Assembly: GCF_025699125.1 (NCBI RefSeq)
Contig: NZ_JAILWC010000001.1
Coordinates: 414,204 to 478,203, forward strand
Direction: 5' to 3'
Length of the DNA stretch: 64,000 bases
Source: Nitrosopumilus sp.
GTDB lineage: Archaea; Thermoproteota; Nitrososphaeria; Nitrososphaerales; Nitrosopumilaceae
Both the position numbers and the translations under genes were made by a program. Positions within the stretch are counted from its first letter, which is position 1, and the number at the start of each line of letters is the position of its first letter. The notes below the pieces were generated by a model. The model was not told the origin of the DNA. It was given only the letters and a program-made list of their open reading frames with translations, and made no database searches. Below, piece by piece: positions 19,848-29,356 of this stretch.

Positions 19848-20855
19848 TTATTTTGATAAATGAATGATGTCTCCTGCAATTATTTTACTTGTTTTGTTTT
19901 TCTCTGATACAATTAATGCTCCATCGTCATCAATTTTTATTGCGTCGCCTTTGATTTTGCCTTCAACTGTATTGAGTTCTACTTTTTTACCGATTGTTGA
20001 TGATCTTTTTGTCCATTCTTCAATGATATTTTTTGTTTGCTTTGAATTAAGTAACTCATAAATTTTTTCTAATTCTACTAAAAATGTCTGAATCAGCACT
20101 TTTGGCTTTACTTTCGTTTTCTGCTCGCTTAATGATGCTACCCCGTAAAAATTGGATGTTCCTTTTAGAGTTTTTTCAATTTGTTTTGTATCTACGTCAA
20201 AATTTATCCCAACTCCTAAAACCAAGCTTTCGATTTTGTTTGACTCCAAAGATACATCGACTAGCATACCTGCAACTTTCTTCCCTTTAATTGTCAAATC
20301 ATTAGGCCATTTTAATTCAGGTGAAATTTTAAATGTTTTTTCAATGGCATAAGATAATGCAAGTGATGATGCTATTGGAAATAATGTTGTGATAGAAATA
20401 TCAAACTTTGGTTGTAATATTATTGAAAACCAAATGCCCCCTTTTGGTGAAATCCACTTTCTTCCCAATCTGCCTTTTCCTCCTGTTTGTTTTGCTGCAA
20501 TAATTATTGTACCGTCATTTACAGAATCTTCTGACATTTTTAATGCTTGATTTTGAGTAGAATCTATTGAATCAAAATAATATGCTTTCTTCCCTATCTT
20601 TTTTGTTTTTAATCCTGCAGTAATCTCCCATGGTAAAAGAGCGTCTGAATTTGATGTAAGCTTGTAACCTAACTTTTGTTTTGACTCTACCGTATATCCT
20701 AACTCTTGAATTTTTTTGATGTGCTTCCATACTGCTACTCTACTGATTCTTAGAACATCGCTCAAATCTTGACCCGATAAATATTCCGTGTTATGTGTCT
20801 GCAAAAATGTGAGTACCTTTACTAATCCTGGACTGTCAAACGAATTGTAAATCAA
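19848..20855 (-). CDS. birA: biotin-protein ligase / biotin repressor
   Basis: 335 aa. N-terminal winged helix-turn-helix of the HTH_11 type (about 12-65, LSGQDLSDVLRISRVAVWKH). The ligase domain carries the biotinyl-AMP loop GGKGRLGRKW (about 128) and KWPNDLTIKGKKVAGML. A C-terminal SH3-like BPL_C domain lies at about 285-333. It attaches biotin to the acyl-CoA carboxylase carrier protein used in the thaumarchaeal carbon cycle. The DNA-binding part suggests it also represses biotin genes, as in E. coli. Convergent with the KKTQS protein. Confidence 0.95.
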   Translation of the reverse strand: MIYNSFDSPGLVKVLTFLQTHNTEYLSGQDLSDVLRISRVAVWKHIKKIQELGYTVESKQKLGYKLTSNSDALLPWEITAGLKTKKIGKKAYYFDSIDSTQNQALKMSEDSVNDGTIIIAAKQTGGKGRLGRKWISPKGGIWFSIILQPKFDISITTLFPIASSLALSYAIEKTFKISPELKWPNDLTIKGKKVAGMLVDVSLESNKIESLVLGVGINFDVDTKQIEKTLKGTSNFYGVASLSEQKTKVKPKVLIQTFLVELEKIYELLNSKQTKNIIEEWTKRSSTIGKKVELNTVEGKIKGDAIKIDDDGALIVSEKNKTSKIIAGDIIHLSK

Positions 20856-20892
20856 TTAACGTCTTTTTTTAATCTCAAGTATAAAATATGAA

Positions 20893-21414
20893 CTAGAATC
20901 CAATATCGATGTCGAATCCACCATCATCAGCCCCTCCATCCATACTTCCATCATCCATTCCTGTGTCTGCCCCTTCTGGCATATTTTCTGCTGGAACATA
21001 ATCTGACATCGCCATCCCCATCATACTGAACATCATTGAAAACATCATCATGTCCATTACTCCAAAGAACATCATTGTTGGTAAAAATGACTTGTTTTCT
21101 TCCATGCATTCCTTCATTTTTTCTTTGTCTCCTGTTTTGTAAATTTGAGACATTTGATTCCATTTTGTTTGTAATTCATGCACGCGTTCATCTACCTCTC
21201 TTGAACCTTTATCGGTAATATCCATCTCTATTTTTTTCCCCAACCATCCCTTTTTCTCAACTACTTTGATAAGCCCTCTATTCTCTAATTGCTCTAGAAT
21301 TTTATTGAGTTCTTCAGCTTCAATTTGGGTTGTTTTCTGGATTTTATCAAATTTCTTAATACCATGTTTAATTGCTCCTAGAACTATGAGATCTTTTGGT
21401 TCTGTCTCCATCAC
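20893..21414 (-). CDS. winged-helix protein with Met-rich tail
   Basis: 173 aa. Residues 5-80 are a winged-helix DNA-binding domain (DLIVLGAIKHGIKKFDKIQ..., wing KKGWLGKKIEMDIT). Residues 80-110 form a helix. Residues 113-140 are extremely Met/Phe-rich (MMFFGVMDMMMFSMMF), hydrophobic enough to insert in a membrane or bind Cu(I). The last 30 residues are Asp/Gly-rich (DDGSMDGGADDGG). A regulator tethered to the membrane or sensing copper is conceivable; this is inference. Divergent from the CoA-binding protein gene. Confidence 0.6.
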   Translation of the reverse strand: MMETEPKDLIVLGAIKHGIKKFDKIQKTTQIEAEELNKILEQLENRGLIKVVEKKGWLGKKIEMDITDKGSREVDERVHELQTKWNQMSQIYKTGDKEKMKECMEENKSFLPTMMFFGVMDMMMFSMMFSMMGMAMSDYVPAENMPEGADTGMDDGSMDGGADDGGFDIDIGF

Positions 21415-21496
21415 TGCTTTTCCTTTCTTATGACTAAAAATACTTTGTTTTTCTTAAACTTTCAAAAATTATATTCTGCAAATTTGTGCTATTTTT

Positions 21497-21910
21497 ATGG
21501 AACAAGATAAACACACTGATAAACAAATCCATAATTTTCTTTCCATGAGAAAAGTTGCAGTAATTGGCATGTCCAAAAATTCTTCAAAAGCTGCACACTA
21601 TGTCCCAAAATATCTATTGGAAAATGGGTATGACATAACACCTGTAAATCCCACTTCTGTTGAAATATTGGGTAAAAAATGCTATGACTCTGTTTCCGAA
21701 ATCGATGGTGATATTGACATTGTAGATATATTCAGACCATCAGATCAGGTTTTGTCTGTAATACAAGATGCGATAAAGAAAAAACCCAAAGTAATTTGGT
21801 TACAAGAAGGAATACATAATTCTGAAGCGGAAAACCTGGCAAGAAAAGAAGGAATAGACGTTGTATTCAATAGATGCATGCTGGCAGAACATCAGAGACT
21901 GATGAAATGA
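21497..21910 (+). CDS. CoA-binding domain protein
   Basis: 137-aa single Rossmann-fold CoA-binding protein (YccU/CoA_binding_2 family). The N-terminal MRKVAVIGMSKNSSKAAHYV strand-loop binds the nucleotide, with TPVNPT after the second strand and a conserved C-terminal VVFNRCMLAEHQRL with Cys. It is a stand-alone version of the N-terminal domain of succinyl-CoA synthetase. Its stop overlaps the next gene by 4 bp (ATGA). Confidence 0.85.
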   Translation: MEQDKHTDKQIHNFLSMRKVAVIGMSKNSSKAAHYVPKYLLENGYDITPVNPTSVEILGKKCYDSVSEIDGDIDIVDIFRPSDQVLSVIQDAIKKKPKVIWLQEGIHNSEAENLARKEGIDVVFNRCMLAEHQRLMK

Positions 21911-22269
21911 CTTTTGAGAATTTCTATCATGATTTACTTGATTTGGCAAAAAAATATGAGAAACAAAACATTCCTTTAAAGATAGAACAAGATCTTGAAA
22001 ACAACATCGTCAAAATATTTGGTGAAAAAATTACATCTCTAACAAGAGCACAAAACGGCCTACATGATGTAACTGAGCTTGCATATGCAACAGCTGAACA
22101 TCATCCCTACTGGAACATTCTTTACAATTCTTCTGAAATTGCAAACAGTGTATTGGATAAGTGGCAAAGTTCCCTATCTGAAGATGATTTATCTGATATT
22201 GATTGGGCACTAAAAGAAATAGAGAAAACCTTAGAAAAAATCAAAAATCAAAAACACAATCATTCCTAG
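21907..22269 (+). CDS. pterin-4a-carbinolamine dehydratase-like protein
   Basis: 120 aa from the ATG overlapping the previous stop. The part around residues 60-105 (ATAEHHPYWNILYN, then SLSEDDLSDIDWALKEIE) has the HHP...W motif and closing helix of pterin-4a-carbinolamine dehydratase (PCD/DCoH). The N-terminal half is diverged and longer. The overlap with the CoA-binding gene points to coupled translation. A longer upstream start exists in the same frame but would run deep into the preceding gene. Confidence 0.55.
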   Translation: MTFENFYHDLLDLAKKYEKQNIPLKIEQDLENNIVKIFGEKITSLTRAQNGLHDVTELAYATAEHHPYWNILYNSSEIANSVLDKWQSSLSEDDLSDIDWALKEIEKTLEKIKNQKHNHS

Positions 22270-22303
22270 GCAAAGATAAATATTCTCAACTGTGAATTAT
22301 GTC

Positions 22304-23518
22304 ATGCCTATCAAGCTTGGATTAATTGGAAAAACCAATACTGGAAAAACCACTTTCTTTAATTCTGCAACGTTATCCTCTGAAGAAATTTCATCATATC
22401 CTTTCACTACTAAATCACCTGTCTCAGGAATTGCACATGCCATCACGTTATGTGTCCATCCTGAATTTAAAATTCAGGATAATCCAAATAATTCAAAATG
22501 TCTTGATGGCTGGAGATACATTCCTATTGAATTGATTGATTTGCCTGGATTAATCAAAGACGCGTGGAAAGGCAAGGGGCTTGGAAATCAATTCTTATCA
22601 ATAGCTGCTCAATCTGATGCTCTTCTTCATGTCGTTGATGCATCTGGAGGGATTGACTCTACAGGAAAAATCTCTGAAGTTGGCACTGGAGATCCAATCT
22701 CCGATTTTGCCGATATTGAAGAAGAATTAATCATGTGGTATCATAAAATTTTGGAAGGAAACAGGGAAAAAATATCCAAACTCATTAGAACTGGAACTGA
22801 CATCTCTGATGCTATCACTGATTTATACCGTGGAATCGGTGTAAACAAGAATCATGTTAAAGAAACATTTTTGGCAACAGGATTGGAAGAAAAAAACTTT
22901 GATAATTTTGATATGGTTGATAGCAAGAAATTCACGTCTCACCTGAGAAAAATATCTAAACCTACTTTGATAGTTGCCAACAAAGTTGATGTTGAAGGTG
23001 CCGACAAAAACTTTGCAAGATTACGAGAACGCTACAATGATTCTATAGTTATTCCAGTAAGTGGGGATAGTGAATTTAGTCTAAGAAGAGCAGAACAAAA
23101 AGGATTGATAAAATATTCTCCTGGTTCTGAACAATTTGAAATCATCAAATCTGAGGATCTTAATGAGAAACAAGTCAACGCACTTAATTTTATCAAAAAA
23201 GGAATCATGGGAGAATATATGAGAACAGGGGTTCAATTTGCAATTAATGTTGCAGTATTCAAACTACTGAAAATGAACTCCATTTATCCCGTAGCTGACG
23301 AAACGAATCTAACTGACAAAAAGGGTAGGATTCTGCCTGATTTAATTTTACTAAAAGATGGGGCCACCATAAGTGATCTTGCAAAGGAAATCCACACTGA
23401 TCTCACCAAGGGATTACTTTATGGAAAAGATTTGAGATACAATCTGAGATTACCTGTTGATTATCAATTAAGAGATAGGGACGTTGTATCTCTAGTAAGT
23501 GCAGCAAAAAATAACTAG
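22304..23518 (+). CDS. YchF/OBG-type GTPase with TGS domain
   Basis: 404 aa from the chosen ATG; a GTG 12 bp upstream is an alternative. G1 is GKTNTGKTT at residues 8-16. G2 and G3 follow, with IDLPGLIKDAWKGKGLGNQF; G4 is VANKVD. The C-terminal TGS ubiquitin-like domain occupies the last 90 residues and ends LRDRDVVSLVSA. The layout matches archaeal YchF-related GTPases (OBG superfamily), which bind ribosomes. An AAAGATAAATA element about 27 bp before the ATG favours the shorter form. Adjacent to, and possibly read with, the dehydratase-like gene. Confidence 0.9.
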   Translation: MPIKLGLIGKTNTGKTTFFNSATLSSEEISSYPFTTKSPVSGIAHAITLCVHPEFKIQDNPNNSKCLDGWRYIPIELIDLPGLIKDAWKGKGLGNQFLSIAAQSDALLHVVDASGGIDSTGKISEVGTGDPISDFADIEEELIMWYHKILEGNREKISKLIRTGTDISDAITDLYRGIGVNKNHVKETFLATGLEEKNFDNFDMVDSKKFTSHLRKISKPTLIVANKVDVEGADKNFARLRERYNDSIVIPVSGDSEFSLRRAEQKGLIKYSPGSEQFEIIKSEDLNEKQVNALNFIKKGIMGEYMRTGVQFAINVAVFKLLKMNSIYPVADETNLTDKKGRILPDLILLKDGATISDLAKEIHTDLTKGLLYGKDLRYNLRLPVDYQLRDRDVVSLVSAAKNN

Positions 23519-23601
23519 TTTTTTACTTCTCGGTTTTGTTCTCAATACTGTCTCAACAAATACATCTTGATTATCAGTTTAAATGAAAATCTATTCGATC
23601 C

Positions 23602-24534
23602 TTATCTTGACTCTTTTTTTATTCTGAAAAATGCTCCATCAGATACTTTGAGATTTTTGAATTTTTTTGGCTGAATGACTTTGGCTAGAATTTCCAATCC
23701 TTCAATTGTTCTAATGCTGGGTTTGCTAAAAAATGAATTTGCATCTACTGCAAATACTTGATTTTCCTTTACTGCTCTAAGTGAATTCCATTTTTGGTCT
23801 TTTTTCAGAATATTGTTATATTCTAAAATTGTGCGTTTTGTATCAAAACCGCATGGCATCATGATGATGATATCTGGATCTGCTTTGACTATGTCCAAAA
23901 AATCTAAACGATGTGAATGCTCTCCCGTTTTGCTAATCATATTGATTCCTCCTGCAATCTCTATCATCTCTGGAATCCAATGACCTGCAGTGAAAAATGG
24001 TTCAATCCATTCTATTGCAAGAACTTTGGGTTTTTCATTTTTGGGACTATTTCTAATATTGTCTATTCTTTTTTCAAGGGATTCTGTAATTTCACTGGCT
24101 TTAGACTCTTTACCTAAAATTTTTCCCAATTCTATTACTGATTGAATAATTTCTTGCAAATTATGGGGATCCATTGAGTAAAGAATTGGTTTTGTTTGAA
24201 GAATTTGTAGTGCTTTGCTAACTTGATTAGTATGTGCTGCACAGACTTCACATGTTTCTTGAGATATGATCAGATCTGGATCTGCCTTTCTAATTTTCTC
24301 TTCATCTATTGTGAAAATATCTTTTCCATCATTTAGTAATCTACATGTCATTGTGTTGATTTGATTACTAGTCAATTCATCTGAATTGATAACGGAATTG
24401 ATTATTCGTGGTTTTGTTGTTGCATCTTGAGGAAATTTGCATTCATGTGTAACTCCAAACAGATCATTCTGTACGCCAAATTCATATAGTAATTCTGTTG
24501 TACTAGGCAAAAATGAGACTATTCTTTTTGGCAA
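23602..24534 (-). CDS. BtuF-like cobalamin-binding protein without signal peptide
   Basis: 310-aa helical-backbone periplasmic-binding fold of the BtuF/FhuD class. It opens RIVSFLPSTTELLYEFG, as in cobalamin-binding proteins, has the conserved CEVCAAHTNQV segment, and a second lobe from about residue 165. Unlike transported BtuF it has no signal peptide or lipobox: the fold begins at residue 4. It may therefore act in the cytoplasm, for example as a corrinoid carrier, or be exported another way. No BtuCD genes are nearby. This organism needs B12 for methylmalonyl-CoA mutase. Confidence 0.75.
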   Translation of the reverse strand: MPKRIVSFLPSTTELLYEFGVQNDLFGVTHECKFPQDATTKPRIINSVINSDELTSNQINTMTCRLLNDGKDIFTIDEEKIRKADPDLIISQETCEVCAAHTNQVSKALQILQTKPILYSMDPHNLQEIIQSVIELGKILGKESKASEITESLEKRIDNIRNSPKNEKPKVLAIEWIEPFFTAGHWIPEMIEIAGGINMISKTGEHSHRLDFLDIVKADPDIIIMMPCGFDTKRTILEYNNILKKDQKWNSLRAVKENQVFAVDANSFFSKPSIRTIEGLEILAKVIQPKKFKNLKVSDGAFFRIKKESR

Positions 24535-24587
24535 TAATGATACGTTATTTTACAAGTTCTTAAATCCAATCTTATCTTATACATATT

Positions 24588-24689
24588 ATGAAACCCCAAT
24601 CTTGTAGAAATTGTGGCAAGGAACTATGGCAAAATCAAACAATATGTTCTCACTGTGGACGTGAAAGAGAACATGAAGATCCAGAATAG
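24588..24689 (+). CDS. 33-aa zinc-ribbon mini-protein
   Basis: Very small protein with C6-x2-C9 and C20-x2-C23 (SCRNCGKEL and CSHCGRERE), a complete zinc-ribbon pair, and an acidic tail. ATG start with TTAAATCC about 26 bp upstream. It lies between the divergent BtuF-like gene and nreA. Function unknown. Confidence 0.55.
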   Translation: MKPQSCRNCGKELWQNQTICSHCGREREHEDPE

Positions 24690-24758
24690 CTGTCATAAAC
24701 TAACCGTCAATTTTCATTATCAGGCAGGTTAATAGACTCAATTCAGACACAAACTGCA

Positions 24759-25916
24759 ATGTTCTCAGATTCTCAGGAGATTAGACGATCAATTTTGGCA
24801 AAATGGCATGAAACACTTTCAAAACACGGTAATCTGTTTTCATCTGATTCAATAAGTGGCACTAGCCCCCCATCTGTTTTTGTTGGTTCCTATAATTATC
24901 CTAAAGTCTTTGTTGGACCAATGGTTCCTCCAGTCCATGGCGACACTAGCATACTTGATAATCCTGAAAGATGGAAAGAAAAATCTTTAGAAGATATTGT
25001 AAATTTCAGATTAAATCTAGTGCGCGGAATACAAAAGATCTCTGTTGATAAAACTGAAGGAAGATACATTGAAAATCTTCAGGAAGTTGTAATGTCTTCA
25101 AAACCCATTGACTCTGATTTGATATTTGAAAAATCCACGTCATCTCATATTTCACTTGATGGAGAAAGTGCACCGTTTGGCCCAACTGGTATTATCCACT
25201 CAGCAAAATTTTCAGGAACAACATCTGAAAAATCAATAGAAAAAACATTCTATGATAAGGATATGAAAGCACAAGATGCAGTTTTGAATTTGTATAATTC
25301 TGGAATTGAAATTTCAAAGATTCAAAAATGTTTTAGTATTGGAATGCTAGGTCAAAAAAGAAAACTAGTTCCAACTAAATGGAGTATTACTGCAACTGAT
25401 GACATTATTTCTAAATCTCTGGTTGATGAAATTTTAGATTATTCGATAATTGATTCCTGCAAAATTTTCTCTTATGAACATTTAGGAAACGTTTTCGTCA
25501 TTGTATTGTTTCCTCATAGATGGATCTATGAAATGATTGAGGCATGGTATTCTAATGGGATATTGGGGTTTGGTTCTGATTACGAGGATGCACGTGGAAT
25601 TGATCACCCTCCTGCAATTGCTGGTGCTTATTTTGCAGCTAAATTAGGCGTTTTGGAATATTTGGCCAAAAATAAAATTCAATCCGGAGTTGTAATTTTG
25701 AGAGAAATACGCCCCGAATATGCTATTCCTGTAGGCGTATGGCAGGTTCGTGAAGGAGTTCGAGAGGCAATGAAACAAAAATCTATACTTGCAGATAATT
25801 TTGATGATGCAATATTATTAGCATCAAATAAAATGAGCATTAGTAAATCTGAATGGTTAACAAATGGAAATATTTTGAAATTAATTCATCAGAAAACTTT
25901 ATCTGACTTTTTTTAA
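24759..25916 (+). CDS. nreA: DNA repair protein NreA
   Basis: 385-aa archaeal Nre-family protein, linked in haloarchaea to repair of DNA damage through PCNA. Family motif VFVGSYNYPKVFVGPM near residues 45-62; DNPERW near 75; DSPFGPTG-like APFGPTG near 145. The last eight residues, QKTLSDFF (378-385), form a PCNA-interacting PIP box. The N-terminal CxxC finger seen in many Nre proteins is absent, so the protein starts directly before the core. Leaderless-looking start. Confidence 0.92.
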   Translation: MFSDSQEIRRSILAKWHETLSKHGNLFSSDSISGTSPPSVFVGSYNYPKVFVGPMVPPVHGDTSILDNPERWKEKSLEDIVNFRLNLVRGIQKISVDKTEGRYIENLQEVVMSSKPIDSDLIFEKSTSSHISLDGESAPFGPTGIIHSAKFSGTTSEKSIEKTFYDKDMKAQDAVLNLYNSGIEISKIQKCFSIGMLGQKRKLVPTKWSITATDDIISKSLVDEILDYSIIDSCKIFSYEHLGNVFVIVLFPHRWIYEMIEAWYSNGILGFGSDYEDARGIDHPPAIAGAYFAAKLGVLEYLAKNKIQSGVVILREIRPEYAIPVGVWQVREGVREAMKQKSILADNFDDAILLASNKMSISKSEWLTNGNILKLIHQKTLSDFF

Positions 25917-25987
25917 ATTTTTTAAATAAAATTTTTTCCAAAATCACATAGGTTAAATCATGGATTTGAAATAAAACAAATGATATT

Positions 25988-26743
25988 ATGAGTCAAATAC
26001 AACCTGAATCAGTTTTTTCCGATTATGGTATTTACACAATCACTGATAATCTTGAATTGTCTCTTCCTGATATAACTATTAAAATTGATAAAATCGGTGA
26101 TCATGTTTTTTCATATGTTCGAAAAGACGCTGAAGACAATATTATTAAAAAAATAATTCCTACAAAATCTGAAGATCTAACTATTGAACTGTCTCCGATT
26201 AGACCCTTGAATTATCCTGCTAAAAGAACTAGCTATGTCTATTTAGATTTTGAAACTCCTCTTTTTCTGTCTGAAGGTTCTGCTGTTACTGTTTTTGTAA
26301 GGTGTCCAATAGAGATAGGTGTATTTTTAGTTCATGATGGCCATAAGGATTCCTTAGACTGCTTTACATGTGACCCTAAAAATTCAAGATTTTGTTTATA
26401 TGGTGCTCCTGAATCTGGAAATCTTTGTAAATATGCTCTATCTGAAATCGTGGAATCATATGATGATTCTATGCCCTTTCTAAATGGTGTTTTAAAAATT
26501 GATATTAAAAATGATTTAGATAAAGGATTGACACTTTCAAAAATTGTTTTTCCTATAACTGGGAACTCAATTTATTACAAAAACTCAAAGGCCATAATTG
26601 ATTCTTTAAGTGCAATAATGAAGAAAAAACTTACTATCGAAATAATTGATGTAACTTCAAATACAATACAAACTGATTGGATAATGTCTCCAACATTTGA
26701 ACAAATTGAAAGCATAAAACACATGGATATGGGTGTTGATTAA
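25988..26743 (+). CDS. DUF432 family protein
   Basis: 251-aa DUF432 protein. All-beta N-terminal half with the conserved YVYLDFETPLFLSEGS and FVRCPIEIGV stretches, and a Cys-containing segment CFTCDPKNSRFCLYG near residue 130 with CKYALSE after it. The C-terminal half is alpha-beta. Its stop overlaps the next start by one base, and DUF432 genes are commonly paired with MscS channels in archaea, so a channel-linked role is likely though unproven. Confidence 0.85.
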   Translation: MSQIQPESVFSDYGIYTITDNLELSLPDITIKIDKIGDHVFSYVRKDAEDNIIKKIIPTKSEDLTIELSPIRPLNYPAKRTSYVYLDFETPLFLSEGSAVTVFVRCPIEIGVFLVHDGHKDSLDCFTCDPKNSRFCLYGAPESGNLCKYALSEIVESYDDSMPFLNGVLKIDIKNDLDKGLTLSKIVFPITGNSIYYKNSKAIIDSLSAIMKKKLTIEIIDVTSNTIQTDWIMSPTFEQIESIKHMDMGVD

Positions 26744-27567
26744 TGGTGTTTGAATTTCTACAAAGTTTAGCTGATGTTGAACTCGTTGGAGGTTTAACAC
26801 TTCTGTCATTGTTAGTTGGTGGGATAATTATGGGTGTGGGGGTGATAATTGCAAGAACTGTTAAATTATTATTTATGAAATACTATGCGCCAAAACTTCC
26901 TCAAGATTCTGCAAAAAACTTTGCAAAACTAATCTATTTTGGAATAATTCTATTATCCTTCTTAGTTTTTACATCTAATACAGGCTTAGATCTTTCTGGT
27001 TTGCTTGTTGCAGGCGGAATATTTGGAATAGTGATTGGTTTTGCTACTCAATCCGTAGTTTCCAATTTAATTTCAGGTGTTTTCTTGATGATCGAAAAGC
27101 CAGTAAAACAAGGTGATAACATTGAGATTCCGGGTTCAGATGTTTCTGGAACTTTATTGGATATCAGTACTTTTTCGGTTCGTGTGAGAAAATTTGATGG
27201 CACTATAGTTAGAATTCCAAATGAATCATTCTTTACATCAAACATTCGCTCTCTTTCTTCCTCTCCTGTAAGAAGAACAGAAGCGGTAGTTGGAATTGCG
27301 TATAAAGAAGATATTGATGGTGCTATATCGGTACTTGAGAAGCAAATTCGTAAATCCATGCCATTTGTTTTGATGCTTCCAAAACCTGAATTTCGAATTA
27401 AAGAATTGGCAGATTCAAGCGTGAATATAGAAATTCTAGTTTGGCATCCTCGTAATGATTGGGATGCGGTAGGTCCACATTTGCTCAAATTTGCTAAATC
27501 TGCATTAGATGATGCTGGAATTGAAATACCCTTCCCTCAGCGTGTAATATGGCAAGCAAAAGAATAG
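26743..27567 (+). CDS. mscS: small-conductance mechanosensitive channel (MscS family)
   Basis: 274-aa MscS channel. Three membrane helices at about 15-38, 58-80 and 85-112, with the pore helix in GGIFGIVIGFATQSVVSNLISG. The beta domain has the PVKQGDNIEI motif and RIPNESF, followed by the alpha-beta C-terminal vestibule. It protects against osmotic downshock. It overlaps the DUF432 gene by one base and is surely cotranscribed. Confidence 0.95.
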   Translation: MVFEFLQSLADVELVGGLTLLSLLVGGIIMGVGVIIARTVKLLFMKYYAPKLPQDSAKNFAKLIYFGIILLSFLVFTSNTGLDLSGLLVAGGIFGIVIGFATQSVVSNLISGVFLMIEKPVKQGDNIEIPGSDVSGTLLDISTFSVRVRKFDGTIVRIPNESFFTSNIRSLSSSPVRRTEAVVGIAYKEDIDGAISVLEKQIRKSMPFVLMLPKPEFRIKELADSSVNIEILVWHPRNDWDAVGPHLLKFAKSALDDAGIEIPFPQRVIWQAKE

Positions 27568-27572
27568 AAAAT

Positions 27573-27857
27573 TTATCTCTCTATGATTTTTGGTTGATTT
27601 TTACTTGCTCTTCTTTTCTTAATTAAAGCAAACATAATCATTCCAACATTAATTATGGAAATTATTTCAATTAAATCTACACCATACAAGAACCAATCAA
27701 TCACTGGATGTATTCTTGATACGAGTCCTGCTTCGAGCATGATATCTGCATTCCATACCATATGTGGAACTTGAATGAATTGAATTATTGCAATTATTAT
27801 GATACTTCCTAATATTTTATCTTCATACCATTTCCAAAATTTATTCCATGCATTCAT
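27573..27857 (-). CDS. small two-helix membrane protein
   Basis: 94 aa with two predicted membrane segments (about 17-35 and 58-80), an amphipathic Trp-rich N-terminus (WNKFWKWYEDK) and a basic C-terminus. No family recognised. Convergent with mscS; the six bases between stops leave no room for a separate terminator. Confidence 0.6.
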   Translation of the reverse strand: MNAWNKFWKWYEDKILGSIIIIAIIQFIQVPHMVWNADIMLEAGLVSRIHPVIDWFLYGVDLIEIISIINVGMIMFALIKKRRASKNQPKIIER

Positions 27858-27965
27858 ATTTTTTTTTAAATTTTAATTCTAATAAACAATGTGAAAATTA
27901 GATAGAACTAATTAGACTGGACTAATGATTTCAGGCGTCTTTTTTTAAATTGTCTGAATTATGTT

Positions 27966-29354
27966 TTAATTGTCATTCTCAATTCGTTCTTTTTTCATCC
28001 AGATTGTTTTTCCTTTATGATCAATTAATTCTATGTTCATCTCATTTAGTTTATCACGAATTTTATCTGCTTCTTCAAATTGTTTGTCTTTTCTAAATTT
28101 CTCTCTATTTGAAATCAAATTATCAATTTCTTGTTTTTCACTTTCAGTCATTTCTGGAATTGATAGTCCTAAAATTTTCATCATCCTTTCAAGTTCTTTT
28201 TTTATGCTTTGTGCATCTTTACTTCCTAGTTTTTCTTCGGCTGCAAGTCTATTGGTTTCTTTTACTAGTTGAAAAAATGCAGATAATGCAAGATGTGTAT
28301 TCAAATCATCATTTAATGCATTGTCAAAATCGGTGCTTGTTTTATCGATAATTGAATTTATTTCTTCGTCATTTTCACCATGAGCATGAATTAATTCATA
28401 ATAGCCTGTCTCTACCTGCCTCCATTTTGTTACATTCTCTTTGAGTAGTTCTTCAGAATAATCGATAGGTTTGGAATAGTGTCCTGACAGACAGAATAAT
28501 CTGATGATGTTTGAGCCCCAGTTCTCTAAAACATGCTTGATTGATTTTATATTCCCTAATGATTTTGACATCTTTTCTCCATTGATGGTAACCATGCCTA
28601 CATGCATCCAAATTTTTGCAAATGGTGAATCTGTGCATGATTCAGATTGCGCAATCTCATTTTCATGATGCGGAAATATTAGATCACGTCCTCCACCATG
28701 GATGTCAAAATTTTCTCCTAGATACTTGATGCTCATAGCAGAACATTCAATATGCCAACCTGGCCTGCCTTTCCCCCATGGACTATCCCATACAGGTTCT
28801 GTGTTTGAGAATTTCCATACTGCAAAATCTAAAGGATCATTTTTTGCCTCATCAACTTCTATTCTGGAACCTGATTGTAACTCATCAATTTTTTTCTTTG
28901 ATAATTTTCCATACTCTGGAAATTTTGAGACTGAAAAATATACTCCATTTTTTGTAGTATATGCAATTTTCTTTTCAATTAGTTTTTCAACAAATTTTAT
29001 AATGTCGTCAATATGTTCGGTGGCTTTTGGATAGTTTGTTGCACGCTTTACATTTAATCCATCAAAATCTTTGAAATATCTTTCAATGTATTTTGTGCTT
29101 ATTGCCTCAGCAGTTGTGTTTTCTGAATTCGCACGATTAATTATTTTATCATCTACATCTGTAAAATTCTGGACAAATTCAACTTCTACATTTTTGTTCT
29201 CTAAGAACTTCCTTAGTACATCAAAAATTATGATCGTTCTAGCATGACCAATATGTGATTCATCATACACTGTCACTCCACATAAGTAAATTTTCACTTT
29301 TTTTGAAATATCTAATTCCTGTTCCGAATTTAATAATGTATTGTGAATCTTCAT
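27966..29354 (-). CDS. cysS: cysteinyl-tRNA synthetase
   Basis: 462 aa, normal length. HIGH-type motif DESHIGHART near residue 33 after the zinc Cys at CGVTVYD; further zinc ligands in GWHIECSAM and HHENE; KMSKS at about 260 (GEKMSKSLGN). The C-terminal DALR and anticodon regions are complete. Charges tRNA-Cys. It starts 2 bp after the end of nadE on the same strand, forming a nadE-cysS operon. Confidence 0.97.
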   Translation of the reverse strand: MKIHNTLLNSEQELDISKKVKIYLCGVTVYDESHIGHARTIIIFDVLRKFLENKNVEVEFVQNFTDVDDKIINRANSENTTAEAISTKYIERYFKDFDGLNVKRATNYPKATEHIDDIIKFVEKLIEKKIAYTTKNGVYFSVSKFPEYGKLSKKKIDELQSGSRIEVDEAKNDPLDFAVWKFSNTEPVWDSPWGKGRPGWHIECSAMSIKYLGENFDIHGGGRDLIFPHHENEIAQSESCTDSPFAKIWMHVGMVTINGEKMSKSLGNIKSIKHVLENWGSNIIRLFCLSGHYSKPIDYSEELLKENVTKWRQVETGYYELIHAHGENDEEINSIIDKTSTDFDNALNDDLNTHLALSAFFQLVKETNRLAAEEKLGSKDAQSIKKELERMMKILGLSIPEMTESEKQEIDNLISNREKFRKDKQFEEADKIRDKLNEMNIELIDHKGKTIWMKKERIENDN

Positions 29355-29356
29355 TT

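Noticed and set aside
27048..27488. 146-codon minus-strand frame over mscS
   Set aside because: Antisense to the conserved MscS core; no promoter or family resemblance.
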